Part shown: in pieces, positions 36,829 to 49,256 of the stretch
Numbering within the stretch: the first letter of the stretch is position 1
How the letters are laid out: every line of letters starts with the position of its first letter
Origin: Ailurus styani
Taxonomy: Eukaryota > Chordata > Mammalia > Carnivora > Ailuridae
Reading direction: 5' to 3'
DNA: 64,000 nucleotides
Assembly (NCBI GenBank): GCA_002007465.1
Contig: LNAC01000003.1
Location: 16,347,380-16,411,379, forward strand
The notes under the pieces: generated by a model
What the model was told of the DNA's origin: nothing
The model's database searches: none
What the model saw: the letters and a program-made list of their open reading frames with translations, nothing else
Made by a program: the position numbers and the translations under genes

Positions 36829-38942
36829 AAAGAAGAAAAAAGGAAAGAAAAGAAATAGAAGGAAAACAACCAAACTTATTTATGAGACCAGCATTACCTT
36901 GATTCCAAAATTAAGACAAAAACCCACTAAATGGAGAATTGCAGACCAATACCCCTGATGAACATAGGTGCAAAAATTCTCAACAAGAAACTAGTTAATC
37001 AGATCCAACAGTACATTAAATGGATTATTCCCCACAACCAAGTTGTATGTATTCCTGGACTTATGGGGTGGTTCAACATTCACAAATCAATCAATGTGAT
37101 ACACCACATTAATAAAAAAGAAGAACCAAAAGATTCTCTCAATAGATGCTGAAAAACACTGGACAAAATAGAACATCCTTTCTTGATAAAAACCTCAACA
37201 AAGTAGGGATAGAGGAACATACCTCAACATCACAAAGGACATATATGAAAGACCCACAGCTAATATCATCCTCAATGGGGAAAAAAAAATGAGAGCTTTT
37301 CCCTTAAAGTCAGGAACACGACAGGATGCCCACTGTCGCCACTATTACTCAACATAGTACTTGAAGTCCTAGCCTTCGCAATCAGACAACCAAAAGAAAT
37401 AAAAGGCATCCAAATCACCAAAGAAAGTTTGACTAAACTGTCACTTTTCACAGACAATATGATACTTTATGTAGAAAACCCAAAAGACCACATCAAAAAA
37501 TTGCTAGAACTGACACAGGAATTCAGCAAAGTCATAGGATAAAAATTCAACACACAGAAGTCTGTTGCATTTCTATATACTAACAATGAGGCAGCAGGAA
37601 GAGAAGTCAAGGAATCCATCCCATTTACAATTGCACGCAAAACCATAAGATACCTAGGATTAAACCTAACCAAAGATGTAAAAGATCTGTACCCTGAAAA
37701 CTATAGAACACTTATGAAAGAAATTGAGGAAGACACAACAAAATGGAAAAACATTCCATGCTAATGGATTGGAAGAAAAAACATGTTTAAAATGTCTATG
37801 CTACCCAAAGCAATCTACGCATTTAATGCAATCCCTATCAAAATACCACCAGCATTTTTCACAGAGCTGGAACAAACAATTCTAAAATTTGTATGGAACC
37901 AGAAAAGACCCCAAATATCTAATGTTAAGGAAGAAAACTAAAGCTATGAAGTCCAGATCACAATTCTGGCAAGTTTTATTACAAAGCTGTAATCATCAAG
38001 ACAGTATGATACTGGCTCAGAAACAAACACATAGATCAATGGAACAGAATAGAAAACCCAGAAATGGACCCGGATATTTATGGTCAACTAATCTTTAATA
38101 AAGCAGGAAAAAATATCCAACAGAAAAATAAAGATAGTCTCTTCAACAAATGGTATTGGGAAAATTGGACAGCCACATGTAAAAGAATAAAACAAGATCA
38201 CTTTCTTACACCATACACAAACTTAAATTCAAAATGGATGAAAGATCTAAATGTGAGACAGGAATCCATCAAAATCCTAGAGAAAAACACAAGCAGCACC
38301 CTCTCTGACCTTGGCCACGCAACTTCTTGCTAGACACATCTTCAGAGGGAAGGGAAACAAAAGCAAAAATTAACTATTGGGAATTCATCAAGATAAGCTT
38401 TTGCACAGCAAAGGAAACAATCAACAAAACTAAAAGGCAACCTATGGAATGGGAGAAGATATTTGCAAATGACTTATCAGATAAAGGACTAGTATCCAAA
38501 ATCTATAAATAACTTATCAAACTGAAAACTGAAAAAAAGAAAAAAATCCAGTCAAGAAATGGGCAGAAGACATAAACAGATATTTCTCCAAAGAAGACAC
38601 ACAAATGGCTAACAGACACATGAAAAATTGTTCAATACACTCAGCATCAGAGAAATCCAAATCAAAACCACAATGTGATACCACCTCACTCTAGTCAGAA
38701 TGGCTAAAACAAATGACTTAGTAAACAACAGATGTTGGCAAGGATGTGGAGAAAAGGGAACTCTCTTACACTGTTGGTGGAAATGCAAAGTGGTATAGCC
38801 ACTCTGGAGAATAGCATGGAGGTTCCCCAAAGAGTTAAAAATAGAATTACCCTATAAACCAGCAATTGTACCCTAAGCATTTATCCAAAGGAAGCAAAAA
38901 TAGTGATTCAAAGAGGCACATGCATCCCAATCTTTGTAATAT
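35331..38942 (+). pseudogene. L1 ORF2 remnant (endonuclease, RT, partial C-terminus)
   Basis: ORF2p normally nicks target DNA and reverse-transcribes its own RNA. The frame at 35530-35931 (133 codons) is the endonuclease segment: DFN at residues 27-29 and SRIDH at 84-88 are kept, but the later S-D-H catalytic triplet is L110-E111-H112. Further on, the RT active site at 37441-37470 reads [10 protein letters not shown] where FADD is expected, so polymerase activity is lost. Many stops and frameshifts separate short open pieces up to 38.9 kb. The N-terminal endonuclease residues are absent because of the deletion near 35330. Confidence 0.9.
36668..36862 (+). repeat. (GAA)n-(GAAA)n purine tract within L1 ORF2
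   Basis: About 23 uninterrupted GAA units (near 36695-36764) after a shorter interrupted block, then about 15 GAAA units (36769-36830) and irregular A/G. The flanks are L1 ORF2 (aaactgt before, atagaaggaaaac after). Runs of Lys, Glu or Leu in overlapping frames are artefacts of it. Confidence 0.95.
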
Positions 38943-38956
38943 TTAACAAAGTGTCA

Positions 38957-41900
38957 TGAAGAATACATCATTTTTATAACTTTATATATTTGCAAAATGC
39001 TGATCTTCTTTGAAATGAGGAATTAAATGAAATATGTGATATAATTCATAAAAATAAAACACCTATTTTGAATATCATTTTGCTTTTACCCATCACATTT
39101 TTTTAACCAATCACATTGTTTAACTTACAACATTTTATTCCTCAGATACCAATAGAAAAATAAAGGACGAGTCATTGAAATACCTGGATATTTGAAAACA
39201 TAAAGTACCATTAATTAGAAAAATACCCAAATGATGTTTTTTCGGCTATTTATGCAAATAGTTTTTGTTATTGCTTCAAGTTTGAATTAAATATTCATAA
39301 GGCTCCTGTCTGACATCATTACTACCTGCTATCTAGAAACATGTGCCATCTAAAATTCTATATTTGAAAATAAACTTGAATAATACCCATGATGTAAATG
39401 TCCTAAATACTTATTGTTACATTGATATTTAATGGAAAATAACATAAATTTTGATAATTTAAATAATCTAAAAGTAAATGAAATAGACAAAATTTGTATG
39501 TTTGAAGTATATGATATCCTAAGACATTCTAATGATGTGAAGTCTGTTATTTTACTAAATATATTCTTATACTCAGGTGATTGCTCAGTTTCACTATAGA
39601 TAATACCAAGCTTACAGTGTTCAAGTAATATTATTGTTTCACTGAAAATATAGTTTACAAACATTACCAGTTTGGTGTGGGATTTATACATGGTGGTATT
39701 TGTTTTCAGGACATAACTATCAAGTTACTGGATAAATAATGCCTAACAAAATGCAAACAGTTCTGCTGAAAATGAGAAAAAATAGCCAAATATAATTAAC
39801 TGTTATGATCTTGGTATGAATAAAAAAAATCACACAGCCCCAGTTGTTGCTTTCAACCTCCTTACAACCAAGAATGAATGGTCTTAAGACATAAGCCCTA
39901 TGTGGGACACAGAAAGACAGAAAGAATCTTGGTATTTGATATTCAAACCACAAATTGCACATTTTCTCTACAATATACATCATATGAGCCAATAAATCTT
40001 TGTTGCAAAAGCCAGACTGAGTTCAGGTTTCTCAAGCCAAAAGCACCCTGACAGATATAATACAAATATCTCCTTAGTGGATAATTATACTTCTATGTGC
40101 TTATCTGTGAAGATACATAAAGTAATATATCAAAATATAATTACACTTTTTGAAATGTTGAAATTGTTCTCATGTCATAATATGATGTATCATGTACTAT
40201 AAAATATTATATATCAAGTAAAATAATTGTGTATATCTACAAGGCCAACAGCAGAACTATTAATCAGAAAAATTATGCATAAAATGTATAGAGAGTTATT
40301 ACATTTGTATTATTTTATAAAGAGTTTGGCATACATAAACAAATGTATATAAATAATATGAAAAGTTTGTAACTTAATGATGGTATCTTCTAGAGAAAAA
40401 TAAAATTGGTTTTATTATAGAGTAAAGGACTTTAAAGGGACTTAAAATATGCTGATACTCTTGTAAAGTTCTTTATTTTTAGTAAGTATGTATTTATAAT
40501 GGCTAAAACACATGTATTAGTTTTTTTAAGCATATGTATTAGTAAGAACTTAAAGGATTAAGTATTCAAGTATCAAAACACAGCAAAAAATTTTTAATTT
40601 TACAATAAAACTAATACTTAGCCTTTTTATTCTCTCCAAGTTCAATAAATCATCTTCAGACTAAGTATTTTTATAACTTCTTACTGAACTCAAACTTCAC
40701 TTACCATCACAAATTAATGAACTTTTATATAATATTTATTATTATTGATTTTATCTTAAGAATTTTTACCTAAAAAGCATTTATTATTAAAGTGATATAT
40801 ATTTCTAAGCCACAGAAGTGCAATGAACCATAAAGCAGCCTGATTTCAATTGAGACTGAATGGTTCATAAGCCCCAGAGCTGGCTCAACTCAGGCTCAAA
40901 TATAACCATATTAGGAAACTGCATTGGATGAGTGAATCGAGTAAAGTTCAGAGGGTTAGTTTGATTAAAATGAATTGTCTACCACAAACGCCACTGATTT
41001 TTCCAATTGTTGCTGATACACCATCTTAAAAAATTAAATATTTTTACTGTATCTGTTACAAATTTCCTCAAATAGTAAGGTACACTAAATTATAAAAGTA
41101 AATTTGAAATTTTGATTATTGTTGATAATACTGTGATAATTTTTATTATAATATATCCTACTTTGCCTCATATATGTTTTAATCCATAGATATTTATATT
41201 CACACATATTTATTATTTATATTTTCTACTAATCTGTGAATCAGAGTGAAGAGCGATGCTCCACTAACATCTAAAGGATAATGTCTAAAAGAAAGGAAAC
41301 ATCCACAAAATATCAGCTTAACATATGATGGTGAACAAATATCTCTGCGAGGAATATACTGGAAAGTCACTGAATATTCATAGCTTATTAAAGTCTATAT
41401 GTAGATAAAATTTCTTAGAAAGTATGCACATAAAATAGCTGGGACTGTGTTTAACTCTAAAACATATGGGGAAGCAGCAGTCACATTTATGCAAATAGTT
41501 CATTCTATTAAGTGATTTAATTTAATTAAAATGTAGAACTATGGGTTATAGGATAAATTTGATAACCACTTTCCAACAGAATTTTGCTGAAAACACCAGA
41601 CTAATATAAAAATGTGGAGTGACATGAATCTCTGATGGAAAACAGGAAAAGGTATCTACCACTATAAAGATAATTTGAGTCCTGTTGCTAGATAGAAAAC
41701 AGAAAGTACACAGCAATTCTTCCAGAGAAGGCAACTAACTCAGTGCTGCAATGAAGTAAGTACCAGAACCAAGGGATGAGTTCTAGAAGCACAGGCACCT
41801 GTGGAGCTGAACATTCCACTTGACAGTTCATTTATAATGCCATTCAAATGGTTAAGAAGCACCTACACTCTGTGGAATTGGCACATTCACACAGAATAGA

Positions 41901-42355
41901 AATCTGCAGGACCACTGTCAGGAGAGTGTTCAATCATGAAGCAATGAATGGTAGCTCTAGGAAGGAGGCCTGACACAGTCCTGAAAGATACTAAAATGAA
42001 GATCAAACACAATGCTAAATATGGAAATTTGCCTTTGTGTACATTGACTTCCCTAAACACAAAGAAACCACACAGAACTGGGTTTGTCTGTGACCCTTTA
42101 TTTTTCTCTAAACCCTTTAGGCTTCAGATCACTAAACTATAAATATAAACTTACATCAACCAGCCATCCAACTTATGTTCCAGAAAGAGGATTTATAAAC
42201 AATATTGGAAGACAAGAAATATATATGCATAGGATTTTTGAGCAAATGTCACGATTGAATAAACCAATATTCATTCAAAGATGAGTAAAGAAAAAGCAAC
42301 CAAAAATTTAAGAGTCAGTGTATCCTCTTGTTTAATTGGATTTGATTTTGAAATA
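38957..42355. other. Unannotated AT-rich interval
   Basis: Largest repeat-poor block of the right half. A 113-codon minus-strand frame at 39350-39691 and a 90-codon one at 39720-39992 show no domain. No CpG island, exon or RNA gene visible. Confidence 0.5.
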
Positions 42356-42530
42356 CAGGTTTGTGTTGAGTTCTAGCATGGTTACATTGCTACTGTGTGA
42401 CCTTGGTCCAAATGCTTAAGTTTTTATAGTTTTCTAATGTCTAAAATTAAAATAATAGCACGTATTATACTATTGTTGTGAGAATTGATTTAATAACAAA
42501 TAACATAAAACCTAAGACATGAAAAAAATC
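42356..42530 (+). repeat. MIR element
   Basis: gctactgtgtgaccttggtc, gtttctaatgtctaaaatt-type and tgttgtgagaattgattta give the MIR core and 3' order on this strand. Diverged. Confidence 0.7.
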
Positions 42531-44287
42531 ATAATGTATACAAATGGAGCCCCCTTAAATCCACAATAAAACATAACATAAAGTTTTATGCTCAAATATA
42601 ATATTAAATTTCTACTCAAAATTTAAAGTAAAAGTGTATCTAAAAAAATTTACTCTCAATATTTAAAGTATTTTTGACATTATTTGTACCAATAAAGTTC
42701 AAGAAAGTATGGATTGTTTAATATATTGATAAAGAATAAAATCATGGAACAAAATATTCAAGAGATATTAACTCTAAGAAGAAAATCTAAAAAACTTAGA
42801 GAATTACCAAAATTTTAAAGCTACCAATATTAACTGTTAAACAGGAAAAGACCTCAAAATATGACAATACCTAGGAGTGACATGAGCAAGGTAACAAAGT
42901 AAGAAGTAAGAGTTTATGTTCCTTAAAAGAAACATTGAAAACAAGTGTAAATAGTTGAAACAGCTTCATCAGATCTCTGTAAAAATAATCAGAGGTTTAT
43001 AACAACCAAAGGACTTCAGAATGAAAAAAAAAAGGATCTTAAATATGATAAGGAAGCTTTGTGACATATTTAGATGCCTTTGGCCACACTCTTCCCTGGC
43101 TTCTTGTCAGTCTTGAAGATGGCAATCCATGTCCCAAGAATGGGATCCTGGTCCTTGCTTCTGGAGACAGTAGAGTAAATCTATTTACTAACTATTATGT
43201 ATGTTTGTTCTAACCTGTCTAGGAGCTACCTGAAGGACCGATACAAATGCTCACCTCTGTTTTGCTTAACACAGAATTCACTTAGTCCAGAGAAACAATG
43301 AGCATTACTCAAACAAACTATAAGTCAGATGAACAACCTGCATGAAAGTTGGGGTAAAAGATCACAGTTGAAACAGGAAAACAGTTGAAAAAGGAAAAGC
43401 TGGAAAGAATTTATCTGGAAAATTAGAGCATTAAAAAGAACCCATGTATAAGGGAGAATGTAGGAATACACACACATTCTCAGGGCAAGACACATGGTCT
43501 GTGGACCTGAGAAAACTCTAGTTTTTACCTCAGGTTCATCTCTAGCCTCAGTGAAAGCCTGGCTAAATGTTGAAAGAAATGCCTAGCAGAGAGTCAATCT
43601 GCAAAGACAGAGTTTGCTTGTTTTTTAGCTCTAAGGAAATATCTGTTAAAACACTAGCTAAATATAGCTAAGAAACAGAGACTTCAGTGACCATCTTTAA
43701 TAAGCAATATAATTTCTACGGAAAAAGCTTAGAAAATTCACTAAATAAATGGACCACTATACTTGTCAACAATTTTTTTAAAGAGAAGAAAAAGCTAAGT
43801 CTGAAAAGGGGAAAATTTGACTTCTAGAGTTACCCATTTAATAATCAAATACATATTTGTCAACAAAATATCACAAAGTATACAAAGAAACAAGGAAATA
43901 TGGTCCATTCACAGGCACAAAATAGAAATTATTCTGAGGAAGCACAGGAAATGTACTTTCTAGGAAAAGATTTTAAATCAGCTGTCTTATATATATGTCC
44001 AAAACACAAACATAAAACATAGAAAAAGAGCTAAAGAAAATCAGAACAATGTATGAATAGAGAATATCAGTAATGAGAATGGGATTATAAAAAAGGGAAC
44101 AAACCAATTCTAGAGTTGAAGAGTGCAATAACTAAAATAAAGAATTTACTAGAGAGGTACCACATCAGATTTGATCAAGCAGAAAACAGAATCAGAAAAC
44201 TTGAAAATCGGACACTTGAAAAAAATGTTCAAAATGAACACTTGAAGAATAAAAAGAATAAAACTTATTGTCAAAAATATGAATCTA

Positions 44288-44488
44288 GGGCGCCTGGGTG
44301 CCTCAGTGGGTTAAAGCCGCTGCCTTCGGCTCAGGTCATGATCCCAGGGTCCTGGGATCGAGGCCCACATCGGGCTCTCTGCTCAGTGGGGAGCCTGCTT
44401 CCTCCTCTCTCCTCTCTCTCTGCCTGCCCCTCTGCCTACTTGTAATCTCTCTCTCTGTGTCAAATGAATAAATAAAAAATCTTTAAAA
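44288..44488 (+). mobile_element. CAN SINE, young mustelid-type, in old L1 ORF1
   Basis: Complete: gggcgcctgggtgcctcagt head, gggatcgaggcccacatc, tcaaatgaataaataaaaa tail. Perfect 15-bp TSD aaaaatatgaatcta at 44273-44287 and 44489-44503. Confidence 0.97.
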
Positions 44489-45174
44489 AAAAATATGAAT
44501 CTATACTCCAAGAAGTTCAATAAATTGTAAATAAGATAAACAAAGGGATCCATACTGAAATACATTACAAAGAGAGGATGTTAAAAGCAGCAAGAGGAAA
44601 GTGTCTCATTACACACAAAAAAATCCTTAAGAATACTAACATTCAATTCCTCATCAGAAACCATAGTAACCAGAAGGCAGTGGGATGATATATTTAAAGA
44701 GCTGAAAGAAAAAAAAACTAAACCAAGAATTCTATATCTGGCAAAATGGCCCTTCACCAATGAGGGACATATTAAGACACTTGAATATTAAAAAATAGAA
44801 CATAAAAAGCTGAAGCAGTCTGTGACCACTACACATGCCCTAAAAGAATAAAAATCCCTGGTAAAGGAACAAATATACAATCTAGTAATACTGGTTTTTG
44901 GTTTGTAACTCTACTATATTTTTTAAATTTCCTATATTATGTAAAAAAATGGCTAAATCATTTTCATAAATCTGTTTTGTGGAACACAAAGTAAATGATG
45001 TAATTTATGACAATAATACCACAAATAGAGGGGAAATCTATATAGGAGCATTTTCTTGAAAGTAAGTTCAAATCAAATCAAATCAAACTAGATTGTTATA
45101 AATTTAGGATGTTAAATATAATCTCCATAGTAGCCATAAAGAAAGTACCTAAAGAATACACGCATAAAAGTTGG

Positions 45175-45490
45175 AACACTGGACATTTTTTTGGAGAAGC
45201 AAGACTGTATTATACCATAATGATGAATACATGTTATTACATATTTTATTCAAACCCTAGAATATGCACGAAGAGTGAATCATAAAGTAATCTGTGGACT
45301 TCGGATGATTATGATGTATCAATGTAGGTTCATCAATTGTAACAAATGTACCACTCTGGTGATGACGTTAACAATGAGGAAGGCTATATACGTGTGGGAG
45401 CAGGGAGTATATGGAAAATCTCTGTACTTCAACTCATTTTGCTGTCAACCTAAAACTTCTCTAAAAACAAGATTTTAATTTAAAAAATAT
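45175..45490 (+). mobile_element. L1 3' UTR fragment nested in old L1
   Basis: agagtgaatcataaagtaat, atgatgtatcaatgtaggtt, caacaaatg-type and taacaaatgtaccactctgg are the 3' UTR of an old L1 (L1MA/L1MB type), ending in aaaacaagattttaat. They interrupt the intergenic/early ORF2 sequence of the host L1, which resumes near 45570. Boundaries are approximate and no TSD is visible. Confidence 0.65.
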
Positions 45491-45542
45491 ATACATATGG
45501 ACTTAGAATTGGAAAAAAATTCTGATTTGGGTGAAGAAAAAA

Positions 45543-45570
45543 TGTACACACACACATACACACACACAAA
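45543..45570. repeat. (CA)n microsatellite
   Basis: Short interrupted acac tract within the old L1. Confidence 0.85.
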
Positions 45571-46372
45571 AGAAAATGAGAAGAGAAACAGGAAAGAAAA
45601 AAACACTAAGCACAAAAGAAGGTAGTCATGGAGGAAATGAGTGACAAAAGAGGCATGATAAATACAGAAAAAATACAGCAAAATGGCAAAAGCAAGTCTC
45701 TTAAGTTATTACTTTTAATATAGGGTTAAAATCTAACCAAATGGTTGCAATTAGAAGAAAGCATAAAAGCATGATCCAATTATATGCTATCTACCAATGA
45801 TTCACTTTAGATCTAAAACCACAAATGGGATAAAAGTAAAAAATGGAAAAATATTCCATGCAAACTATAACCAAAAGAGAGCTGGGTAGCTATGATAATA
45901 TCAAACAAAATAGAATTTAAGTCAAAATTTGTTAAAAAGAAACAAAGAAAGACATGGTATAGTGATTTTTTTTAAAAAATTGATTCATCAAGAAGATAGA
46001 ACAATTATAAATATTTATACAACAAACAGGAGTCCCCAAATATATGAAGCAAACATTTACAGGAAGATAAAATGAGGGGGGGAAAAGTTCTACATTAATA
46101 GTTAGAAATTTCAATACACTGCTTTCAATGATAGAGAGAACAATAATGGATAGACCTAGTAAATATATGCAGAACAATCCATCCATTCTTCTCAAGTGCT
46201 TATTGACGGACCAAGACAAACCATATGTTAGGCCAAAGAACAAGTTTCCCTAAATTTTAATAGATTGAAGTCATATAAAATATTTTCTCTTACTGCAGTA
46301 GAATAAAGCTAGAAATAAATAATGAAAGAAAAACTAGAAAATTCACATATATGTGGATATTAAATCACAAAC

Positions 46373-46400
46373 ATTTTTAAAGATTTTCTTTCTTTCTTTC

Positions 46401-46444
<44 letters not shown>

Positions 46445-46611
46445 TCCTTGAGAGAGATCACAAAAGAACATAAGCAGGGGGAACAGCAGAGGGAAGGGAG
46501 AAACAGGCTCCTGGCCAAGCAGGTGCCCTATGCAGGACTCAATCCCAGGACCCTGGGATCATGACCTGAGCTGGAGGCAGATACTTAACCATCTGAGCCA
46601 CCCAGGTACAC
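46373..46611 (-). mobile_element. CAN SINE with expanded (CTTT)n tail, reverse orientation
   Basis: atttttaaagattttctttc start, about 15 CTTT units (46388-46450) replacing the usual tail, body agagagatcaca to gagccacccaggtacac. Perfect TSD ttaaatcacaaac at 46360-46372 and 46612-46624. The body is more diverged than in the young copies. Confidence 0.95.
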
Positions 46612-47354
46612 TTAAATCACAAACTCTTAAAATAAGTAAGTCAAAGAAGAACTGTAAGGGAAATTAGAAAATACTTAGAAACAATTGAAAACAAACCACA
46701 ACACACCAAAACTTATGGGGTAGAGTAGGATCAGTACTCAGAATACTTATAGTGGAAAACATCTACATTAAAAAAGAAGATCTCAAATCAACTACCTATC
46801 TTTATACTTTAAGGAAGTAGAAAAAGAAAAACAAACTAAAGCAAAGCTAGCAGAAGGAAGGAAATAATAAAGATAGTGGAGATAAATGAAAGAAAGAATA
46901 AAGAAACAACAGAGAGATAAAATTAAACAAACGTTTATCTGAAAAGATAAAGAAAATTAATATACATTTAGCTAGATTGACAAAAAAAAAAACATAAATA
47001 ATTAGAACCAGAAATAAAAGGGAGGACATTACTACTGATCTTACAAAGTGAAAATGCTTATACAGAACACTATGGATAATTCTACAACAAATTAGATAAA
47101 TCAGAAGAAATGGAAAAATTTCTAAGTTACCTAAACTGACTTAAGAAGAAATACATATTTTCACATAATACAACAGAATCACAATAACCAGATTGAATTA
47201 GTAAACAAAAACTTCCCAAAAAATAAAAGTCCAGTACTGGATGACTTCACTGGTGATTTTTTTTGAACATTAAAGATTGGCTCTTAAAGATATTTCTCTC
47301 AAACTCTACCAAAAGGAAATAAAGATGAGCGGAACTTCCTTACTCATTCTGTGA

Positions 47355-47575
47355 GGAAAGAAAAAAAAAAGAAAAGAAATAAAGAAGAGAAGAGAAGAGA
47401 AAAGGAAAGGAAAGAAAAGAGAAAAGAAAAAAGAAAAGAAAAGAGAAGGNGAGAAGAGAAGAGAAGAGAAGAGAAAAGGAAAGGAAAGAAAAGAGAAAAG
47501 AAAAAAGAAAAGAAAAGAGAAGGGAAGGGAAGGGAGGAAGGGAGGGAGGGAGGAAGAAGGAAGGAAGGAAGAAGA
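47355..47575 (+). repeat. GA-rich repeat with single N and duplicated flank
   Basis: Purine-only stretch of (GAAAA), (AGAAG) and (GGGA) units. 47383-47449 is repeated at 47457-47523 with one N at 47450, the same signature as at 7.7 and 22.8 kb. It sits in old L1 ORF2 after tgtgaggaaag. Confidence 0.92.
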
Positions 47576-47956
47576 TAATTACAGACTAATATCCCTATGA
47601 ATACTGCAAAGTCCTCTACAAAATTCAGCAGACTGAATCCAACACTATATTAAAAGGATTTTATACCATTACCAGGTGAAATTTACTACAGAAATGTAAT
47701 AGTTGTTCAACTTAAGAAAAACAATCAATGTAATACACTACAGTAATAGAACAAAAACCCACATCATCTCAGTTAAAGCAAAAAAGAACATTTGACAAAA
47801 TACATCTTCATGATAAAATGCTCAGAAAAATAGGAATGGAAGGAAACTCTCTCAACATGAGAAAGGATGTCATGAGAAACCCACAAGTAGCATCATATTC
47901 AAAAGTGAGATTTCTAAATTGTTATTGGAATTACAAATAGGAAAAGCCATTATGAT

Positions 47957-48330
47957 TGTGTTAGATGATGTGACTGCCAAAAGTACCACAGACTGAGGGA
48001 CTTATACAACAGAATCTACGGTCTCTCAGTTCTGGAGGCTAGAGGTCCAACATCAAGGTATTGATTGGAAAGTTTGGCTATTTTGTCTTCACAAGATGTT
48101 CATTCTATGAGCATTTCTGTGTCCAAATTTCTGTTTTGTTTTTTGTTTGTTTGTTTTTGTTTTTTATAAGGACACTAATTATATTGGATTAGGGGCTAAT
48201 CCTACTCTAGTATGACTCCATCTTATCTAACTAAATGTACAATGATCCTATTTCTAAAGATTGGCCTAAGGTAATGGGGTGAGGACCTCAACATATAATT
48301 TCAATTGGAGGATACATTTCAACACATAAA
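47957..48330 (-). mobile_element. MLT1-type LTR (ERVL-MaLR), reverse orientation
   Basis: Reverse complement of an MLT1 LTR by word order: aagtaccacagactgagg, tctcagttctggaggctaga, gtccaacatcaaggt, tataaggacactaattatat, attggcctaaggtaatgggg, and aacacataa at the LTR start. It is a non-coding fossil. A T/G-rich expansion (gttttgttttttgtttgttt) lies inside. Confidence 0.8.
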
Positions 48331-48510
48331 TGTCTGTCCTCTGCTCTTTCAAATCCATGTCTTTCCAAATCCATGTTCAAAATACATTTATCCTGTCCCA
48401 ACATCACCAAAAGACTTAATTATTCCAGCATTAATTCTAACTCCAAAATCTCGTGTAAATATCATTCACTGACCATATGAAGTAGCATGCAATTCATGAT
48501 AGTACTGTCA
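48331..48510 (-). mobile_element. Possible MaLR internal sequence next to the LTR
   Basis: gttcaaaatacatttatcct, caaaagacttaattattcca and cattaattctaactcc resemble sequence that commonly adjoins MaLR LTRs in mammals. No coding content. Identification is by memory of pattern and is uncertain. Confidence 0.35.
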
Positions 48511-49076
48511 CATTCTCTATTTTTTAAACTTTAACTGAGTTGAGACTTCAAAGATGGGTGTCAGCTAATGCTGGGTTGTCTTATTCACAACACTAGAGAT
48601 TTTTCACACATTGCTTTTGCTGAGATCAATGGACATATGTTAGTTCCCGTTCTTTCTGAAACCAAGTATACTAGATTTTCATTCAATTATCTTTGCTATT
48701 CAATATTCTTTCGCTAATGACTTATTAATATTTGTTTAATGTAGAAGTGGACATTTTTGTTGTTTACAATTTAAAAATCCTGAGAACATAAACATAAGAA
48801 AAAACAAGGAAAAATAAAATACAAACTTTCAGAAAAGTAAAAAAAAACAGACTTAAAATTATATTTTATTGATCAATACATCAGGGTAAATAAAATACAA
48901 TCACAATAAAGACTCTTGAATAGTAGGAACTTTCTACAGTTAACATATTAACTGAGATTCCAGGCATCTTTTTTATTATAGTTTCCAATAAATTGTTGAT
49001 ACTTATATGTACCATTTCATATCGGATTTCAAAGTAAACTAAATCAGACCTCCAAAACAAGCAGTTAATGATGAAT
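48511..49076. other. Unannotated AT-rich interval
   Basis: No gene or nameable repeat seen. Confidence 0.5.
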
Positions 49077-49085
49077 AAACCATGT

Positions 49086-49256
49086 TTATTGTTTTTTAAG
49101 ATTTTATTTATTTACTTGACAGAGACAGAGACAGCAAGAGAGGGAACACAGGCAGGGGAGAGCTGGAGAGGGAGATGCAGGCTTGATCCTGGGATGCTAG
49201 GATCATGACCTAAACCAAAGGCAGATACTTAAAAACTGAGTCACCCAGATGCCCCC
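49086..49256 (-). mobile_element. CAN SINE, older subtype, reverse orientation
   Basis: gttttttaagattttattta start, gacagagacagcaagagagg body, tgagtcacccagatgccccc end. Perfect 9-bp TSD aaaccatgt at 49077-49085 and 49257-49265. Confidence 0.93.

Larger units (their letters stand above)
33664..38942 (+). mobile_element. Carnivore L1 with 5' UTR, ORF1 deleted, 3' end missing
   Basis: It opens with an L1 5' UTR (ggaattaagatggtggagta onward), runs through a G+C-richer promoter-like region and a T-rich stretch, then jumps near 35330 into the ORF2 endonuclease region. It proceeds through reverse transcriptase to late ORF2, stopping at about 38942 without 3' UTR or poly(A). Compared with the copy at 49.5-55.7 kb, about 1.2 kb covering ORF1 and the start of ORF2 is absent. 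A 14-bp near-match, ttaacaaagtatca (33650-33663) and ttaacaaagtgtca (38943-38956), borders both ends exactly. A long GAA/GAAA tract sits inside ORF2. Confidence 0.9.
43060..47930 (+). mobile_element. Old eutherian L1 (L1MA/L1MB age), 5' UTR to mid ORF2
   Basis: 5' UTR-like sequence from about 43.06 kb (acaaagaaacaaggaaatat, ctgaggaagcacaggaaatg), ORF1 words (tctagagttgaagagtgc, ttgatcaagcagaaaacag, aaagcagcaagagg, accagaaggcagtgggatga), the intergenic part (aaactagattgttataaatt), then ORF2 endonuclease (tggatagacctagtaaatat, ccatatgttaggcc) and RT (gtaatacactacagtaatag). It ends near 47930 within RT. Divergence is much higher than in the carnivore L1s. It hosts two SINEs, another L1 3' end and a GA-rich repeat. 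No long coding frame remains. Confidence 0.85.

Noticed and set aside
36621..36902. Lys-, Leu- and Ser-rich frames
   Set aside because: Translations of the GAA/GAAA microsatellite on both strands.
39350..39691. 113-codon minus-strand frame
   Set aside because: No known motif, low-complexity I/F/S-rich composition and no supporting signals.
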